64,000 nucleotides of DNA, from the NCBI RefSeq assembly GCF_003576455.2, contig NZ_CP032869.1, positions 930,001 through 994,000 of the forward strand, written 5' to 3'. The DNA comes from Mucilaginibacter celer (GTDB lineage: Bacteria > Bacteroidota > Bacteroidia > Sphingobacteriales > Sphingobacteriaceae). Positions 1 to 8,927 of this stretch are shown here, piece by piece. Numbering within the stretch: the stretch's first letter is position 1; every line of letters starts with the position of its first letter. The notes beneath the pieces are model-generated. The model saw only the letters and a list, made by a program, of their open reading frames with translations. It was not told the DNA's origin and did no database searches. A program made the position numbers and the translations under genes.

Positions 1-1190
1 TACGTTCGCGCAATCATCCATCAATCATTATGTGGAGCATTGGCAACGAGATTGATTATCCTAACGACCCTTACTCCCACGAGGTGCTGAATACGGGCCG
101 AAACCCGCAGATCTACGGCAAAGGATATCTGCCCGATCATCCGGCGGCAAGCGGTTTAACCCCGATAGCCAAACGATTGGTAAAAGCTGTAAAAGATATT
201 GATACCACCCGCCCGGTAACCGCCGCGCTGGCCGGTGTAGTAATGTCGAACGAGGTGGGATACCCCGAGGTATTGGACGTGGTAGGTTATAACTACCAGG
301 AGTACCGCTATCCGGAAGATCATAAAAAATATCCTAACCGAATTATTTATGGCAGTGAGAACGGCATGCAACAGCAAGCCTGGAATGCGGTTGATAGCAA
401 CGAATACATCTCAGCCCAATATCTGTGGACCGGTATCGATTACCTGGGTGAGGCCGGAAAATGGCCGCAACGCAGCAATGGCGCAGGTTTGATAGATCTG
501 GCAGGCTTTAAAAAGCCCGAATACTTTTTCAGGCAGAGTTTATGGGCCGATAAGCCGATGGTGTACATAGGTGCACGGGCTATCACCAGCACCGAAGACC
601 GCGGCATCTGGAGCCACCGCACCGCCGAACCCACTTGGAACTGGCAACCCGGCAGTAAAATAAAGGTGGATTGCTTTACCAATTGCCAGGAAGCCGAACT
701 GTTTTTAAACGGTAAATCATTAGGCAAACAAAAACTAAGCGAAGCCCGTAGCCGCACCCCGTCATGGCAGGTTGACTATGAACCGGGCGAGTTGGTTGTT
801 AAAGGTTATAACAACGGTACCGAAGTTAGCAGCAATAGTATCAAAACAACGAGTGAGGCTTATCAGCTTAAAACCATAGCCGATAACACAACTTTTGGCC
901 ACAAAACAAAAGGTTTGAGCCAGGTAGAGGTTTATATTACCGATAAAGACGGCAACCCTGTATTTGCGGCCGATGATGAGATTACTGTATCTGTAACAGG
1001 CCCGGCAAAATTATTGGGTTTGGAAAGTGGCAGCACCAGCAGTCATGAAAGTTACCAGGCGAACCAGCGTAAGGCCTTGCATGGGCGCTTGCTGGCTTAT
1101 GTTCAAACTAACGGTACTCCCGGCAAGGTACAGGTACAATTTAGTGCCGGTAAGCTTAAATCATCAACTGTAACATTAACTGCAAAATAG
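1..1190 (+). CDS. Glycoside hydrolase family 2 protein, 5' end outside window
   Basis: This is the C-terminal part of a GH2 beta-galactosidase-like enzyme. The frame is open from base 3, upstream of the first ATG at 30, so the true start lies outside the window. The NHPSIIMWSIGNE stretch is the GH2 acid/base motif, with Glu at bases 48-50. The YGSEN segment (Glu at 357-359) is the likely nucleophile. LWTGIDYLGE and a C-terminal beta-sandwich region follow, as in Bacteroidota GH2 enzymes with extra C-terminal domains. A GH35 gene follows 47 bp downstream on the same strand, which suggests a shared galactoside-degrading operon. The exact substrate cannot be told. Confidence 0.9.
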   Translation, partial: RSRNHPSIIMWSIGNEIDYPNDPYSHEVLNTGRNPQIYGKGYLPDHPAASGLTPIAKRLVKAVKDIDTTRPVTAALAGVVMSNEVGYPEVLDVVGYNYQEYRYPEDHKKYPNRIIYGSENGMQQQAWNAVDSNEYISAQYLWTGIDYLGEAGKWPQRSNGAGLIDLAGFKKPEYFFRQSLWADKPMVYIGARAITSTEDRGIWSHRTAEPTWNWQPGSKIKVDCFTNCQEAELFLNGKSLGKQKLSEARSRTPSWQVDYEPGELVVKGYNNGTEVSSNSIKTTSEAYQLKTIADNTTFGHKTKGLSQVEVYITDKDGNPVFAADDEITVSVTGPAKLLGLESGSTSSHESYQANQRKALHGRLLAYVQTNGTPGKVQVQFSAGKLKSSTVTLTAK

Positions 1191-1237
1191 GCACAGGCAC
1201 AGCAAGATAAAAATTTACACCCCTGCATTTTTAATAT

Positions 1238-3064
1238 ATGAAGTTTATAAAACTGTTATCCCTTTTCTTTTTTCTATTGGTAACCGGTAGGCTCGCGGCC
1301 CAGGATGCGAAACATACCTTCGCGCTAAGTGATACTGCTTTTTTGCTGGATGGTAAACCTTTCCAGATCATTTCGGGCGAGATGCATTATACCCGCGTGC
1401 CCCGCGAGGCCTGGCGCCAGCGTATGAAAATGGCTAAGGCTATGGGTTTAAATACCATAGGTACTTACGTTTTCTGGAACGTGCACGAACCGCAAAAAGG
1501 CCACTACGATTTTAGTGGCAACCATGATATTGCCGAGTTTGTGAAAATAGCCAAAGAGGAAGGGCTCTGGGTAATTCTTCGCCCAAGCCCTTATGTGTGT
1601 GCCGAGTGGGAATTTGGAGGCTACCCATACTGGCTCGAGAAAGAAGAGGGGCTGCAGGTACGCAGTAAAGAGCCTAAATACCTCGACGCCTATCATAAAT
1701 ACATAATGGAGGTGGGCAAACAACTGGCTCCACTACAAATAAACCACGGCGGCAACGTTTTAATGGTACAGATAGAGAACGAATACGGATCGTACGGTGC
1801 TGATAAAGATTATCTCGCCCTGAACCGTAAAATGTTTATCGAAGCCGGTTTTGACGGCCAGCTTTATACCTGCGATCCTGAGGCTGCTATTAAAGATGGT
1901 CACTTGCCGGGTTTGTTGCCTGCTATAAACGGGGTTGATAACGTAGCCAAAGTGAAAAAACTCATCGATGAAAATCATGGCGGCAAAGGCCCTTATTTTA
2001 TTGCCGAATGGTATCCGGCCTGGTTTGATTGGTGGGGAACAGCCCACCACACCGTTCCGGCCGAAAAATATGTTGGTCCGCTTGATTCAGTGCTTACTGC
2101 CGGGATCTCGATCAATATGTACATGTTTCACGGTGGTACAACCCGCGGTTTCATGAACGGTGCAAACTTTAATGATCAAAACCCTTACGAGCCGCAGATC
2201 AGTAGCTATGACTATGATGCGCCGTTGGATGAAGCCGGTAACCCTACCGATAAGTATATGAAATTCAGGGAAGTGATCAAAAAACACCTGCCCGCTGGTG
2301 TAACCCTGCCCGAAGTTCCGGCCGCTAAACCATCCGAAGCTATCCCGACTATCCGTTTTACACAAACATTCGGTTTGTTTGATCATCTGCCAAAAGCGGT
2401 TTTGCATGCAGCGCCCCAAACTTTCGAGGATTTGAACCAGGCTTATGGTTTTGCTTTATACCGCACTACGGTTACCGGTGGCAAAACGGCCACGCTTAAA
2501 ATAGATGGCCTGCGCGATTATGGCATTATTTACCTGAACGGTAAACGTGCGGGCATCCTCGACAGGCGTTTGAAACAGGATAGCCTGCAAATTACGCTGC
2601 CTAAAGGCAAAGTTAAACTGGAGATTTTGGTGGAGAACCTTGGCCGCATCAACTTTGGCCCATATCTGCTTAAAAACAAAAAAGGTATTACCGGCAAAGT
2701 TACTTTGAATGGTACCGAAGTAAAAAACTGGTATAGCTACGGTTTACCGTTAAATACTTTAAACCTTGCCGGGAAAGGCCTGCAAATAACCGGGGGCAAA
2801 CCGGTAATTAAAAAAGCGGTGTTTGACCTGAAGAAGCCGGTTGATACCTATCTTGATTTGAGTAAATGGGGCAAGGGTACGGTTTGGTTAAATGGACATA
2901 ACCTTGGTCGTTACTGGAATGTTGGTCCGCAGCAAACGGTTTATGCACCGGTGGAGTGGCTGAAGGCCGGTAATAATGAGATTGAGGTTTTGGAGTTGAT
3001 TAAAACCGATCAGAATGTTTTGCCTTCGCTTGCGAAGCCTGTTTTGAGTGAGTTGAAAAAATAG
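1238..3064 (+). CDS. GH35 beta-galactosidase, secreted
   Basis: The 608-residue protein starts with a signal peptide (residues 1-22, ending LAAQ). The GH35 core follows: GEMHYTRVP at about 47-55, an NEYGSYG motif with acid/base Glu182, and FIAEWYPAW with the probable nucleophile Glu257. The C-terminal 250 residues look like the jelly-roll domains usual in the family. It probably releases terminal beta-linked galactose from plant glycans in the periplasm or at the cell surface. It sits 47 bp after the GH2 gene and is followed by a strong hairpin terminator. Confidence 0.95.
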   Translation: MKFIKLLSLFFFLLVTGRLAAQDAKHTFALSDTAFLLDGKPFQIISGEMHYTRVPREAWRQRMKMAKAMGLNTIGTYVFWNVHEPQKGHYDFSGNHDIAEFVKIAKEEGLWVILRPSPYVCAEWEFGGYPYWLEKEEGLQVRSKEPKYLDAYHKYIMEVGKQLAPLQINHGGNVLMVQIENEYGSYGADKDYLALNRKMFIEAGFDGQLYTCDPEAAIKDGHLPGLLPAINGVDNVAKVKKLIDENHGGKGPYFIAEWYPAWFDWWGTAHHTVPAEKYVGPLDSVLTAGISINMYMFHGGTTRGFMNGANFNDQNPYEPQISSYDYDAPLDEAGNPTDKYMKFREVIKKHLPAGVTLPEVPAAKPSEAIPTIRFTQTFGLFDHLPKAVLHAAPQTFEDLNQAYGFALYRTTVTGGKTATLKIDGLRDYGIIYLNGKRAGILDRRLKQDSLQITLPKGKVKLEILVENLGRINFGPYLLKNKKGITGKVTLNGTEVKNWYSYGLPLNTLNLAGKGLQITGGKPVIKKAVFDLKKPVDTYLDLSKWGKGTVWLNGHNLGRYWNVGPQQTVYAPVEWLKAGNNEIEVLELIKTDQNVLPSLAKPVLSELKK

Positions 3065-3086
3065 GTTCAATTCATGAATTTATGCA

Positions 3087-3120
3087 GGAGCAAGCATTCA
3101 CGCTTGCTCCTTTTTTGTTT
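3087..3120 (+). terminator. Intrinsic terminator after GH35
   Basis: A 9-bp perfect stem (GGAGCAAGC paired with GCTTGCTCC) with a 6-nt loop is followed directly by TTTTTTG. It lies 23 bp after the GH35 stop codon, so it probably ends the GH2-GH35 transcript. Confidence 0.85.
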
Positions 3121-3227
3121 TAAGCGCACATGGTGCCTGGACGATAGAGGTTAACAAGACAGAGGAGGACAGTGAACTTTTAGGCGATGAGTACTTTTAT
3201 CAGTTACCACAAAAATCATTATAAGCC

Positions 3228-4892
3228 TTGAAACATCGCCTCATTTTTTCTACAATACTGTGTTGTTTATTTTCGTTAAATGCGTTAGCGTACAAACAGC
3301 CCACAGAAATACCATCGCCTAAAATTGTTAATATCGTCAACTTTATCCGCCTGCTTGAGCCGCGTGATGCTGCTATTACCGAAGATGTATTATATCAAAC
3401 GGTGGTTAAACAGGTAGAGATCATGAAAAAATATCATCTCGGCGGTACATTTTTACTACAGTATGATGCCCTGATCGACCCAAGATATCAGAAACTGCTC
3501 AAAGCCTTACCCCGCAACTCGTTCGAAATAGGTGCCTGGTGGGAAATCCCGCAGCCACAGGTTGAAAAAGCCGGACTGAAGTGGCGTGGCCGCTACCCCT
3601 GGGACTGGCGTGCCAATATCGGCTTCGCAACCGGTTATACACCCAAAGAGCGCGAAAAACTGATCGATGTTTACATGGCCGATTTTAAAAAGATTTTTGG
3701 TTATTACCCCAAATCGGTAGCCTCCTGGTTTATTGATAGCTATAGTTTGGATTATATGTACCGCAAATATCGTATTGTGGCATCGGCAAATTGTAAAGAT
3801 CAATATGGTACCGATGGTTATACACTTTGGGGCGGCTACTGGAACCAGGCTTATTATCCAAGTAAAATCAACTCGTATATGCCGGCCCAGCATGTACAGA
3901 ACCAGATCCCGGTACCCATTTTCAGGATGCTGGGCAGCGATCCCATCCGCCAGTATGATAATGGCCTGGGCACAGCGCGTCAGGGTGTAGTTACGCTCGA
4001 ACCCGTTTATAAATTTGGCGGCGGCGATTCGACCTGGGTTAACTGGTTTTTAAAATCATTTACGGAAGATAAAGCACTCGGCTTTAATTATACCCAGGCC
4101 GGGCAGGAAAATTCCTTTACCTGGGATGCCATGGCCAAAGGTTTCGAAATACAGATGCCGCTGCTGGCCCGTCTACGAAATGAACATAAAATAAAAGTGG
4201 AGACGTTGGAACAATCTGGACTTTGGTTTAAACAAAAATATAAAGTTACCCCGCCAACCTCGTTTACCGTAAGTAAGGATATTGAAGGCAGCAACCTGAA
4301 AACAGCCTGGTTTAACAGCCGCTTTTACCGCATCAATATGCTTTGGGAAAACGGCAATCTCCGCATCCGCGACATCCATTTGTTTGATGAAAACTTCCCT
4401 TCGGTTTATACCCAACAGGTGGCTACCTCAAACGAGTGTACATTTTTTACCCTGCCGGTTGTTGATGGCTATATATGGAGTAAGCCTAATGAAATAGGTG
4501 GTTTGTGCTTAAAGTCGGTTATTGATGGTAAGGAGATCCTGCTGCAAGGTGGCGATCCGGTATTTAGCAACAAAACAGCCGGTTCAATGCACATTTCATG
4601 GCCGCTTACGTCTGTAAAAGGATCATTAGAGGTTGATATGGATGAAAAGCAGATTAAAATGCGTTTGGTAAGCGATAAACAATTGAACTGGTATTTTGAT
4701 ATGACAACTGCTTCGGGTGCTACATTACCCTACACATCTATTGGAGCTAAACAAATAAACAGCAAATTTGAAGGAACAAGCTATGCTTTCAAGGCTGTTA
4801 AAGGTATTTTTAGTAAGCCGGGAGAAGGGATTGTGTTCAGGTTGAAACCGGAGGAGAATGTTGTTTTGTTTGATTGTTCAAGCCCCCTCTAA
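3228..4892 (+). CDS. Secreted protein of unknown function, probable carbohydrate-active barrel
   Basis: I do not recognise a named family with certainty. The 554-residue protein has a signal peptide (ends NALA, about residue 21). An N-terminal alpha/beta region includes EIGAWWEIPQP, YPWDWRAN and SWFIDSYSLDYM, rich in Trp and Asp as in polysaccharide deacetylase-like or TIM-barrel CAZymes. A beta-rich C-terminal half follows. The start is a TTG at 3228, chosen because the signal peptide follows it directly. The gene sits behind two glycosidases, which points to glycan metabolism. The last residues (SSPL) and the stop codon are encoded by the left arm of a repeat at 4881. Confidence 0.6.
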   Translation: MKHRLIFSTILCCLFSLNALAYKQPTEIPSPKIVNIVNFIRLLEPRDAAITEDVLYQTVVKQVEIMKKYHLGGTFLLQYDALIDPRYQKLLKALPRNSFEIGAWWEIPQPQVEKAGLKWRGRYPWDWRANIGFATGYTPKEREKLIDVYMADFKKIFGYYPKSVASWFIDSYSLDYMYRKYRIVASANCKDQYGTDGYTLWGGYWNQAYYPSKINSYMPAQHVQNQIPVPIFRMLGSDPIRQYDNGLGTARQGVVTLEPVYKFGGGDSTWVNWFLKSFTEDKALGFNYTQAGQENSFTWDAMAKGFEIQMPLLARLRNEHKIKVETLEQSGLWFKQKYKVTPPTSFTVSKDIEGSNLKTAWFNSRFYRINMLWENGNLRIRDIHLFDENFPSVYTQQVATSNECTFFTLPVVDGYIWSKPNEIGGLCLKSVIDGKEILLQGGDPVFSNKTAGSMHISWPLTSVKGSLEVDMDEKQIKMRLVSDKQLNWYFDMTTASGATLPYTSIGAKQINSKFEGTSYAFKAVKGIFSKPGEGIVFRLKPEENVVLFDCSSPL

Positions 4893-4972
4893 ATCTCCCC
4901 CGGCAGGGGAGACTTTTGGGATATGTTTTTACTTTTTAAGCCCTCCCTTCCGGGGAGGGTTTGGGAGGGGCT
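4881..4972. repeat. Palindromic C/G-rich intergenic repeat, family A copy 1
   Basis: The element begins AGCCCCCTCT and ends GGGAGGGGCT, forming an imperfect inverted repeat of about 20 bp. Each half also folds by itself (CTCCCCCGGCAGGGGAG; CCCTCCCTTCCGGGGAGGG). It lies between convergent genes and may act as a bidirectional terminator. A second copy is at 43860-43972. Confidence 0.8.
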
Positions 4973-5468
4973 AATGCCCCACACTCACTACCCGCGCCAC
5001 TTTCCACTGTCCATCTTTTAGCTGCCAGATGTGTACAAATTTCATTGTGCCAATTATTTTCTGCCCGTTTTCGGTATGGATAAAAATATGGGTACCCATT
5101 TCAATAGCGCCGTAGCCGGGCATGGGGTATACCTCCAGGCTTTCTTTTACCAGGTCGCGGCGTAAGTCGGCGGCTTGTTTGTTTTCAAAAATGCCTTTAA
5201 AGCCGGCCATGGTCGCATCGTAACCGGTAACACCTTTTCCATCGTTGTAAAACTCAACATCAGGAGTGAAGAGGGTTTTCATCGCATCGAGTTTGCGGTT
5301 GTTAAAGGCGTTAAACATTACGCTGTCCATGTGGGCAATAGTGTTAAATAGTTGAGGATCTTTGGGTTTGAAAGCAGTGGTTTGCGCTTTAGCTGAGGTT
5401 AATGAAAACGCGTTAATGAGAACGGTTGCGATGGTTATTGCGAGTATATTTTGGACTAATTTTTTCAT
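4971..5468 (-). CDS. Secreted NTF2-like / SnoaL (DUF4440-type) protein
   Basis: The 165-residue protein has a signal peptide (about residues 1-28, ending AKAQ) followed by one NTF2-like cone domain. That domain shows DSVMFNAFNNRKLDAMKTLFTPDVEFYND and a C-terminal FVHIWQLKDGQWKVARVVS strand pattern. Such domains bind small ligands or act as minor hydrolases and isomerases, so no function can be assigned. It is convergent with the gene ending at 4892. Confidence 0.8.
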   Translation of the reverse strand: MKKLVQNILAITIATVLINAFSLTSAKAQTTAFKPKDPQLFNTIAHMDSVMFNAFNNRKLDAMKTLFTPDVEFYNDGKGVTGYDATMAGFKGIFENKQAADLRRDLVKESLEVYPMPGYGAIEMGTHIFIHTENGQKIIGTMKFVHIWQLKDGQWKVARVVSVGH

Positions 5469-5610
5469 AGACTTTATAAGTTTAAATATAATGCATTGAC
5501 GCCCGGCAGGACATACTTGTTACAGGAATAAAGCTAAAATGAAAACGGATTTTGTGTTAGGGATTGAAGCGGATACCGGCCTGTGGCTAAGGCCTGTGCA
5601 GTATGAGCGT

Positions 5611-5673
5611 AAAGCCCGGGCCGCAGGCAACACCCTTGTTCAGTTGGCAGTAAGGAGTAGGCAGTTTGCAGTT
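5611..5673. repeat. Dispersed repeat family B copy 1
   Basis: The block AAAGCCCGGGCCGCAGGCAA, then TTGTTCAGTT and GGCAGTTTGCAGTT, recurs in the same order at 51454-51513 with small differences. It is non-coding in both places. Its role is unknown. Confidence 0.6.
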
Positions 5674-5719
5674 ATCTGAACCGTTGATGTAAAATGATTA
5701 CGTTGATTGCGCTGATTTT

Positions 5720-5815
5720 TTGTCTGAACTCGAATTTGGGGGAATTAAGGAATTAGCAGAATGCAAATCAAATTCGAAAAATTCTAAAAATTCCCCCAAA
5801 TTCGAGTTCAGACAA
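5720..5815. repeat. 96-bp palindromic element (family C) copy 1
   Basis: Perfect 27-bp inverted arms (5720-5746 and 5789-5815) start with TTGTCTGAAC and end with GTTCAGACAA, around a 42-bp asymmetric centre. The centre matches the reverse complement of copy 2 (28385-28480) at most positions, so the two copies lie in opposite orientations. Confidence 0.9.
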
Positions 5816-6106
5816 AAAGAAAAATCCTACCCATCCCAAAAATCCACCCAAATCCCGGTTCAGACATCCGCGCAATCAAAACTATCAACAATCAAAATCG
5901 GTGTAATCAAAAATTAATCGGTGTAATCCCAAAAAATAAAAATCAATCGGTGTAATCCCCCCAAATAAAATCATGGTTCAGAATAAACCTTCCCTTCACA
6001 CCAAAGTCAAAATCCCATCAATCTAACATAATTTAACATTTACCAAGGGTTGCGCTGTAATATTTGGTGCCGCTTTTGCGTAACTTTACTTATTAAATTA
6101 ATCACA

Positions 6107-6526
6107 ATGAAAAATAATATCATTATTGCGGCTTGCGTACTTGTGTGCAGCTTATTTGGCGGCATAGTGAAAGCCCAGCAACAAACAGCATTACTTCCTG
6201 ATCAAAACCCGCGTTACGCCGAAAGCCAGGCTAAATATGCACGTGTGGCCGATACTTTAAACAGTTTACATGGCGTTACCATTCAAAATACCTATAAAGC
6301 GTATGATTGGTACGAGGCTAAGTTAGAACGCCGCCGCCAAAACCGCCAGTGGAGGCATGAGGAGCGCATGAATGGTTATTATGATTATTCACCATCATGG
6401 GGTTTATACGGTGGTTACTCGTACTCTCCTTTTTTAAACTACGGCTGGGGCAACCGCTGGGGTGGCTATGGTGGCCGCTGGGGCTGGGGAGGCCGCACCA
6501 GTATTGGTATCGGTTTCGGCTGGTAA
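6107..6526 (+). CDS. Small secreted protein with Gly/Trp-rich C-terminus
   Basis: I do not recognise this protein. The ATG at 6107 is preferred over 6050 because a clean signal peptide follows (MKNNIIIAACVLVCSLFGG, cleavage near KAQ). The 139-residue product has a polar middle with repeated Arg/Gln. Its tail has many Gly, Trp and Tyr residues (RWGGYGGRWGWGG) and ends GIGFGW. It heads a likely operon with the LpoB-like and COG3014-like lipoproteins, so an envelope role is a reasonable guess. Confidence 0.7.
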   Translation: MKNNIIIAACVLVCSLFGGIVKAQQQTALLPDQNPRYAESQAKYARVADTLNSLHGVTIQNTYKAYDWYEAKLERRRQNRQWRHEERMNGYYDYSPSWGLYGGYSYSPFLNYGWGNRWGGYGGRWGWGGRTSIGIGFGW

Positions 6527-6577
6527 CAATTGCGCTAATACACAATCTAACATATCATAATTTACAATATACTACAG

Positions 6578-7171
6578 ATGAAATTTAACAGGATCATAGC
6601 AGTTGCTGCCATCGCTTTTTCAGGAATATTAATTAACTCATGCTCGCGCCAGGTTACCCGCGTAAGTACCGATGAAACTATCGACGTAAGCGGCAACTGG
6701 AACAACAGCGATGCCCGCATGGCTGCCGACGAGCTGACCGGCAAAATTTTAGGTGCCGCCTGGATAGATACCCACATGAACGAGCATCAGGGTAAACGCC
6801 CCGTGGTAATAGTTGGCTTTGTTCAAAACAAAAGCCACGAACATATTGATGCCGAAACTTTCTTAACTGATATTGAAAGTTCATTCATCCAATCGCAAAA
6901 AGTACGTTTGGTACAGGGCGGTAAAAAACGTGAAGAACTGCGTGCCGAAAAAGCCGACCAGCAAACCAACGCCACCGTATCGAGCATGAAAAAATTCGGT
7001 ATGGAAAATGGTGCCGATTATATTTTGCAAGGCTCAATCAACTCCATTGTTGATGCCCACAAACGCCAGAAAGTGGTTTACTACCAGGTAAACCTCGAGC
7101 TTACCAATATCCAGACAAACGAAGTAGTTTGGATAGGCGAAAAGAAAATTGCCAAATACGTAAAAAATTAA
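6578..7171 (+). CDS. LpoB-like penicillin-binding protein activator lipoprotein
   Basis: The 197-residue protein has a lipobox (LINSC, Cys22). Its alpha/beta domain resembles LpoB/CsgG-related periplasmic proteins: RPVVIVGFVQNKSHEHID, a TFLTDIESSFIQS helix, DYILQGSINSIVD and a final TNEVVWIGEKKI strand. LpoB of E. coli stimulates PBP1B; whether this protein does the same is inferred from family only. It lies 51 bp after the small secreted protein. Confidence 0.8.
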   Translation: MKFNRIIAVAAIAFSGILINSCSRQVTRVSTDETIDVSGNWNNSDARMAADELTGKILGAAWIDTHMNEHQGKRPVVIVGFVQNKSHEHIDAETFLTDIESSFIQSQKVRLVQGGKKREELRAEKADQQTNATVSSMKKFGMENGADYILQGSINSIVDAHKRQKVVYYQVNLELTNIQTNEVVWIGEKKIAKYVKN

Positions 7172-7191
7172 TTCCGCATACCAATCATAGC

Positions 7192-7222
7192 GCCCCGAAC
7201 ACGGTTTGCCTGCGTTCGGGGC
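7192..7222 (+). terminator. Hairpin between lipoprotein genes, possible attenuator
   Basis: GCCCCGAAC pairs with GTTCGGGGC (9 bp, 13-nt loop) between the LpoB-like gene and the next lipoprotein gene. Only a short T-run follows, so partial termination or mRNA end protection is more likely than a full stop. Confidence 0.5.
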
Positions 7223-7237
7223 TGTTTGCATCATATA

Positions 7238-8662
7238 ATGATCAATTCACGTACGCATATTTGCCGGGTATTTGCTTTTATTGGGCTAATGTTTTGGTTA
7301 TCGGGCTGCGCCACCTATAACCAAAGTGTGGCACCTTACTATAAAAGCGTATCGGCCGGTAATTATACCCAGGCCGAAAAAGACCTCGATGGCAACAGCC
7401 TTATCCAGAAGCCGCGCAACAAGCTGTTATACCTGATGGAGAAAGGCCGCATCAGCCACCTAAGGGGCGAATACGATAACAGCAATAAATATTTTAACGA
7501 GGCCGATCAACTATTGGATCAGGGCTTGGGCGGCGCGTCTGACGCGGCCGTTGGCGTTTTGCTCAACTCCGCTTCACAAAACTATAAAGGCGAGGATTTT
7601 GAAAAATTCATGATCCACTATTATAAGGCGCTCAACTATATTTACCTGAACCAAACGGATGAAGCCATTGTTGAGGCCCGCCGTATTACATTACAATCGC
7701 AGCAACAGGGTGATAAATTCAATAATAAAGATAACCGCTACACCGACGATGCTTTTTCGTTGATGCTACAGGGAATGCTTTACGAGGCCAATAACGATGT
7801 TAACAACGCTTTTATATCATACCGTAATGCTGCCGAGATCTACCTCAAAAGCCCGGATAAAACTTACTACGGTACTACCATACCGGTAGGTTTAGAGCAG
7901 GACGTGATCCGCACCGCTAAACTGAACGGCTTTACCACCGAAGCCGATGAGTTTGAAAAAACATTCGGCATCAGCTATCAGCCCGGCAAACCATCAGAAG
8001 GCGGCGACCTGATATTTTTTTGGGAGAATGGTCTCGCGCCTGTTAAAACCCAGGTTAATATGTTTTTTAGTTTGATCAGGAACAGCGATGGCGATCTGTT
8101 TTTCTCTGATGCTGGAGGCGGTATTGTAGTCCCATTTAACTATACCGGCGACAGAGGGAAGGTAAACACCAAATCGGTTGAAAGCCTGAACGTGGCTTAT
8201 CCTAAATATGTAGCTCAAACACCGTACTATACCAGTGCCACAATCACTAACAACGGGCAGGAAGCTTATTTAACCCAGGCCGAAAACATTAACGAACTGG
8301 CTTTTAAAACGCTTCAGCAACGTGCCTTAAAAGAACTGGGAGGGATCTTATCGCGGGTTGCCGTTAAAAAAATGGCCGAATACTCGGTAAGGGCCGCAGC
8401 TAAAAGCGATGGAAAAACCAATGGCTGGCTGGAAGGCCTGAGTTATGGTATACAGTTATACAGCTTGTTATCCGAAAAAGCCGATACCCGTAACTGGCAA
8501 AGTTTGCCGGCTTACATTTCCTATACCCGGATCCCGCTGCAAAAGGGGGATAATAAGATCAGTATTACGCTGAAAAATGCACAGGGTGCAAGTGAAACTA
8601 AAACCATTAATGTACAGGGTACAGGTAGGTTGCAGTTTTATAATTTTGCTACGTTGAGGTAA
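7238..8662 (+). CDS. Large lipoprotein, COG3014-like
   Basis: The start at 7238 gives a cleaner lipoprotein signal than the in-frame ATG at 7226 (lipobox LSGCA). The 474-residue mature region begins with TPR-like helices (YTQAEKDLD, ALNYIYLNQTDEAIVEARRI, DAFSLMLQGMLYEANNDVNNAFISYRNA). A C-terminal beta-rich part follows, containing YISYTRIPLQKGDNKISI. Proteins of this type are often encoded beside LpoB-like lipoproteins, as here. A role in envelope assembly is inferred from context only. Confidence 0.7.
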   Translation: MINSRTHICRVFAFIGLMFWLSGCATYNQSVAPYYKSVSAGNYTQAEKDLDGNSLIQKPRNKLLYLMEKGRISHLRGEYDNSNKYFNEADQLLDQGLGGASDAAVGVLLNSASQNYKGEDFEKFMIHYYKALNYIYLNQTDEAIVEARRITLQSQQQGDKFNNKDNRYTDDAFSLMLQGMLYEANNDVNNAFISYRNAAEIYLKSPDKTYYGTTIPVGLEQDVIRTAKLNGFTTEADEFEKTFGISYQPGKPSEGGDLIFFWENGLAPVKTQVNMFFSLIRNSDGDLFFSDAGGGIVVPFNYTGDRGKVNTKSVESLNVAYPKYVAQTPYYTSATITNNGQEAYLTQAENINELAFKTLQQRALKELGGILSRVAVKKMAEYSVRAAAKSDGKTNGWLEGLSYGIQLYSLLSEKADTRNWQSLPAYISYTRIPLQKGDNKISITLKNAQGASETKTINVQGTGRLQFYNFATLR

Positions 8663-8669
8663 GCGAAGA

Positions 8670-8818
8670 TTACTCACCCCGACATCGCTGCGCTCGTCAC
8701 CCCTCTCTGTGCAAGCGCAAAGAGGGGAAACGTAATAGTTATAATTTCTATATTCCCAACCCTCTTTCCGGCTTGCCGAAGAGAGGGTGGTCCGGCGAAG
8801 CGTAGACCGGGTGAGTAA
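8670..8818. repeat. Long nested palindrome, family D
   Basis: The outer ends TTACTCACCC (8670-8679) and GGGTGAGTAA (8809-8818) are exact inverted repeats. Inner hairpins lie around CCCCTCTCTGTGC/GCAAAGAGGGG and CCCTCTTTCCGGC/GCCGAAGAGAGGG. It follows the lipoprotein stop and probably ends that transcript. Confidence 0.75.
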
Positions 8819-8866
8819 ATTATGCGAATTGCTATTTTTCCTCCCATTACCCACATCTAAATCCCC

Positions 8867-8883
8867 GCTAACAAACCGCTAAT
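8867..8883 (+). promoter_or_regulatory. Candidate Pho-box direct repeat
   Basis: GCTAACAAACCGCTAAT has two GCTAA(C/T) half-sites spaced 11 bp start to start. The second begins 50 bp before the ATG of the GNAT gene at 8928. The same layout occurs before phnM2 and the two operons that meet at 14235-14519. Confidence 0.55.
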
Positions 8884-8927
8884 AATTAATACGGAGTTTT
8901 AACCTGCCATAATTATTATTTTGCAAT

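Larger units (their letters stand above)
5469..6106. other. Repeat-rich intergenic region
   Basis: No convincing gene is present; a 65-codon open frame at 5720-5917 only reads through repeats. The region holds a degenerate dispersed repeat (5611-5673), a perfect 96-bp palindrome (5720-5815) and half-arms such as CGGTTCAGAC near 5854. It also has three copies of AATCGGTGTAATC starting at 5896, 5916 and 5945. The promoter of the gene at 6107 must lie near its right end. Confidence 0.75.

Noticed and set aside
5720..5917. 65-codon plus-strand open frame
   Set aside because: It begins inside a perfect palindrome and runs through GGTGTAATC repeats; composition is low-complexity and there is no ribosome-binding context.
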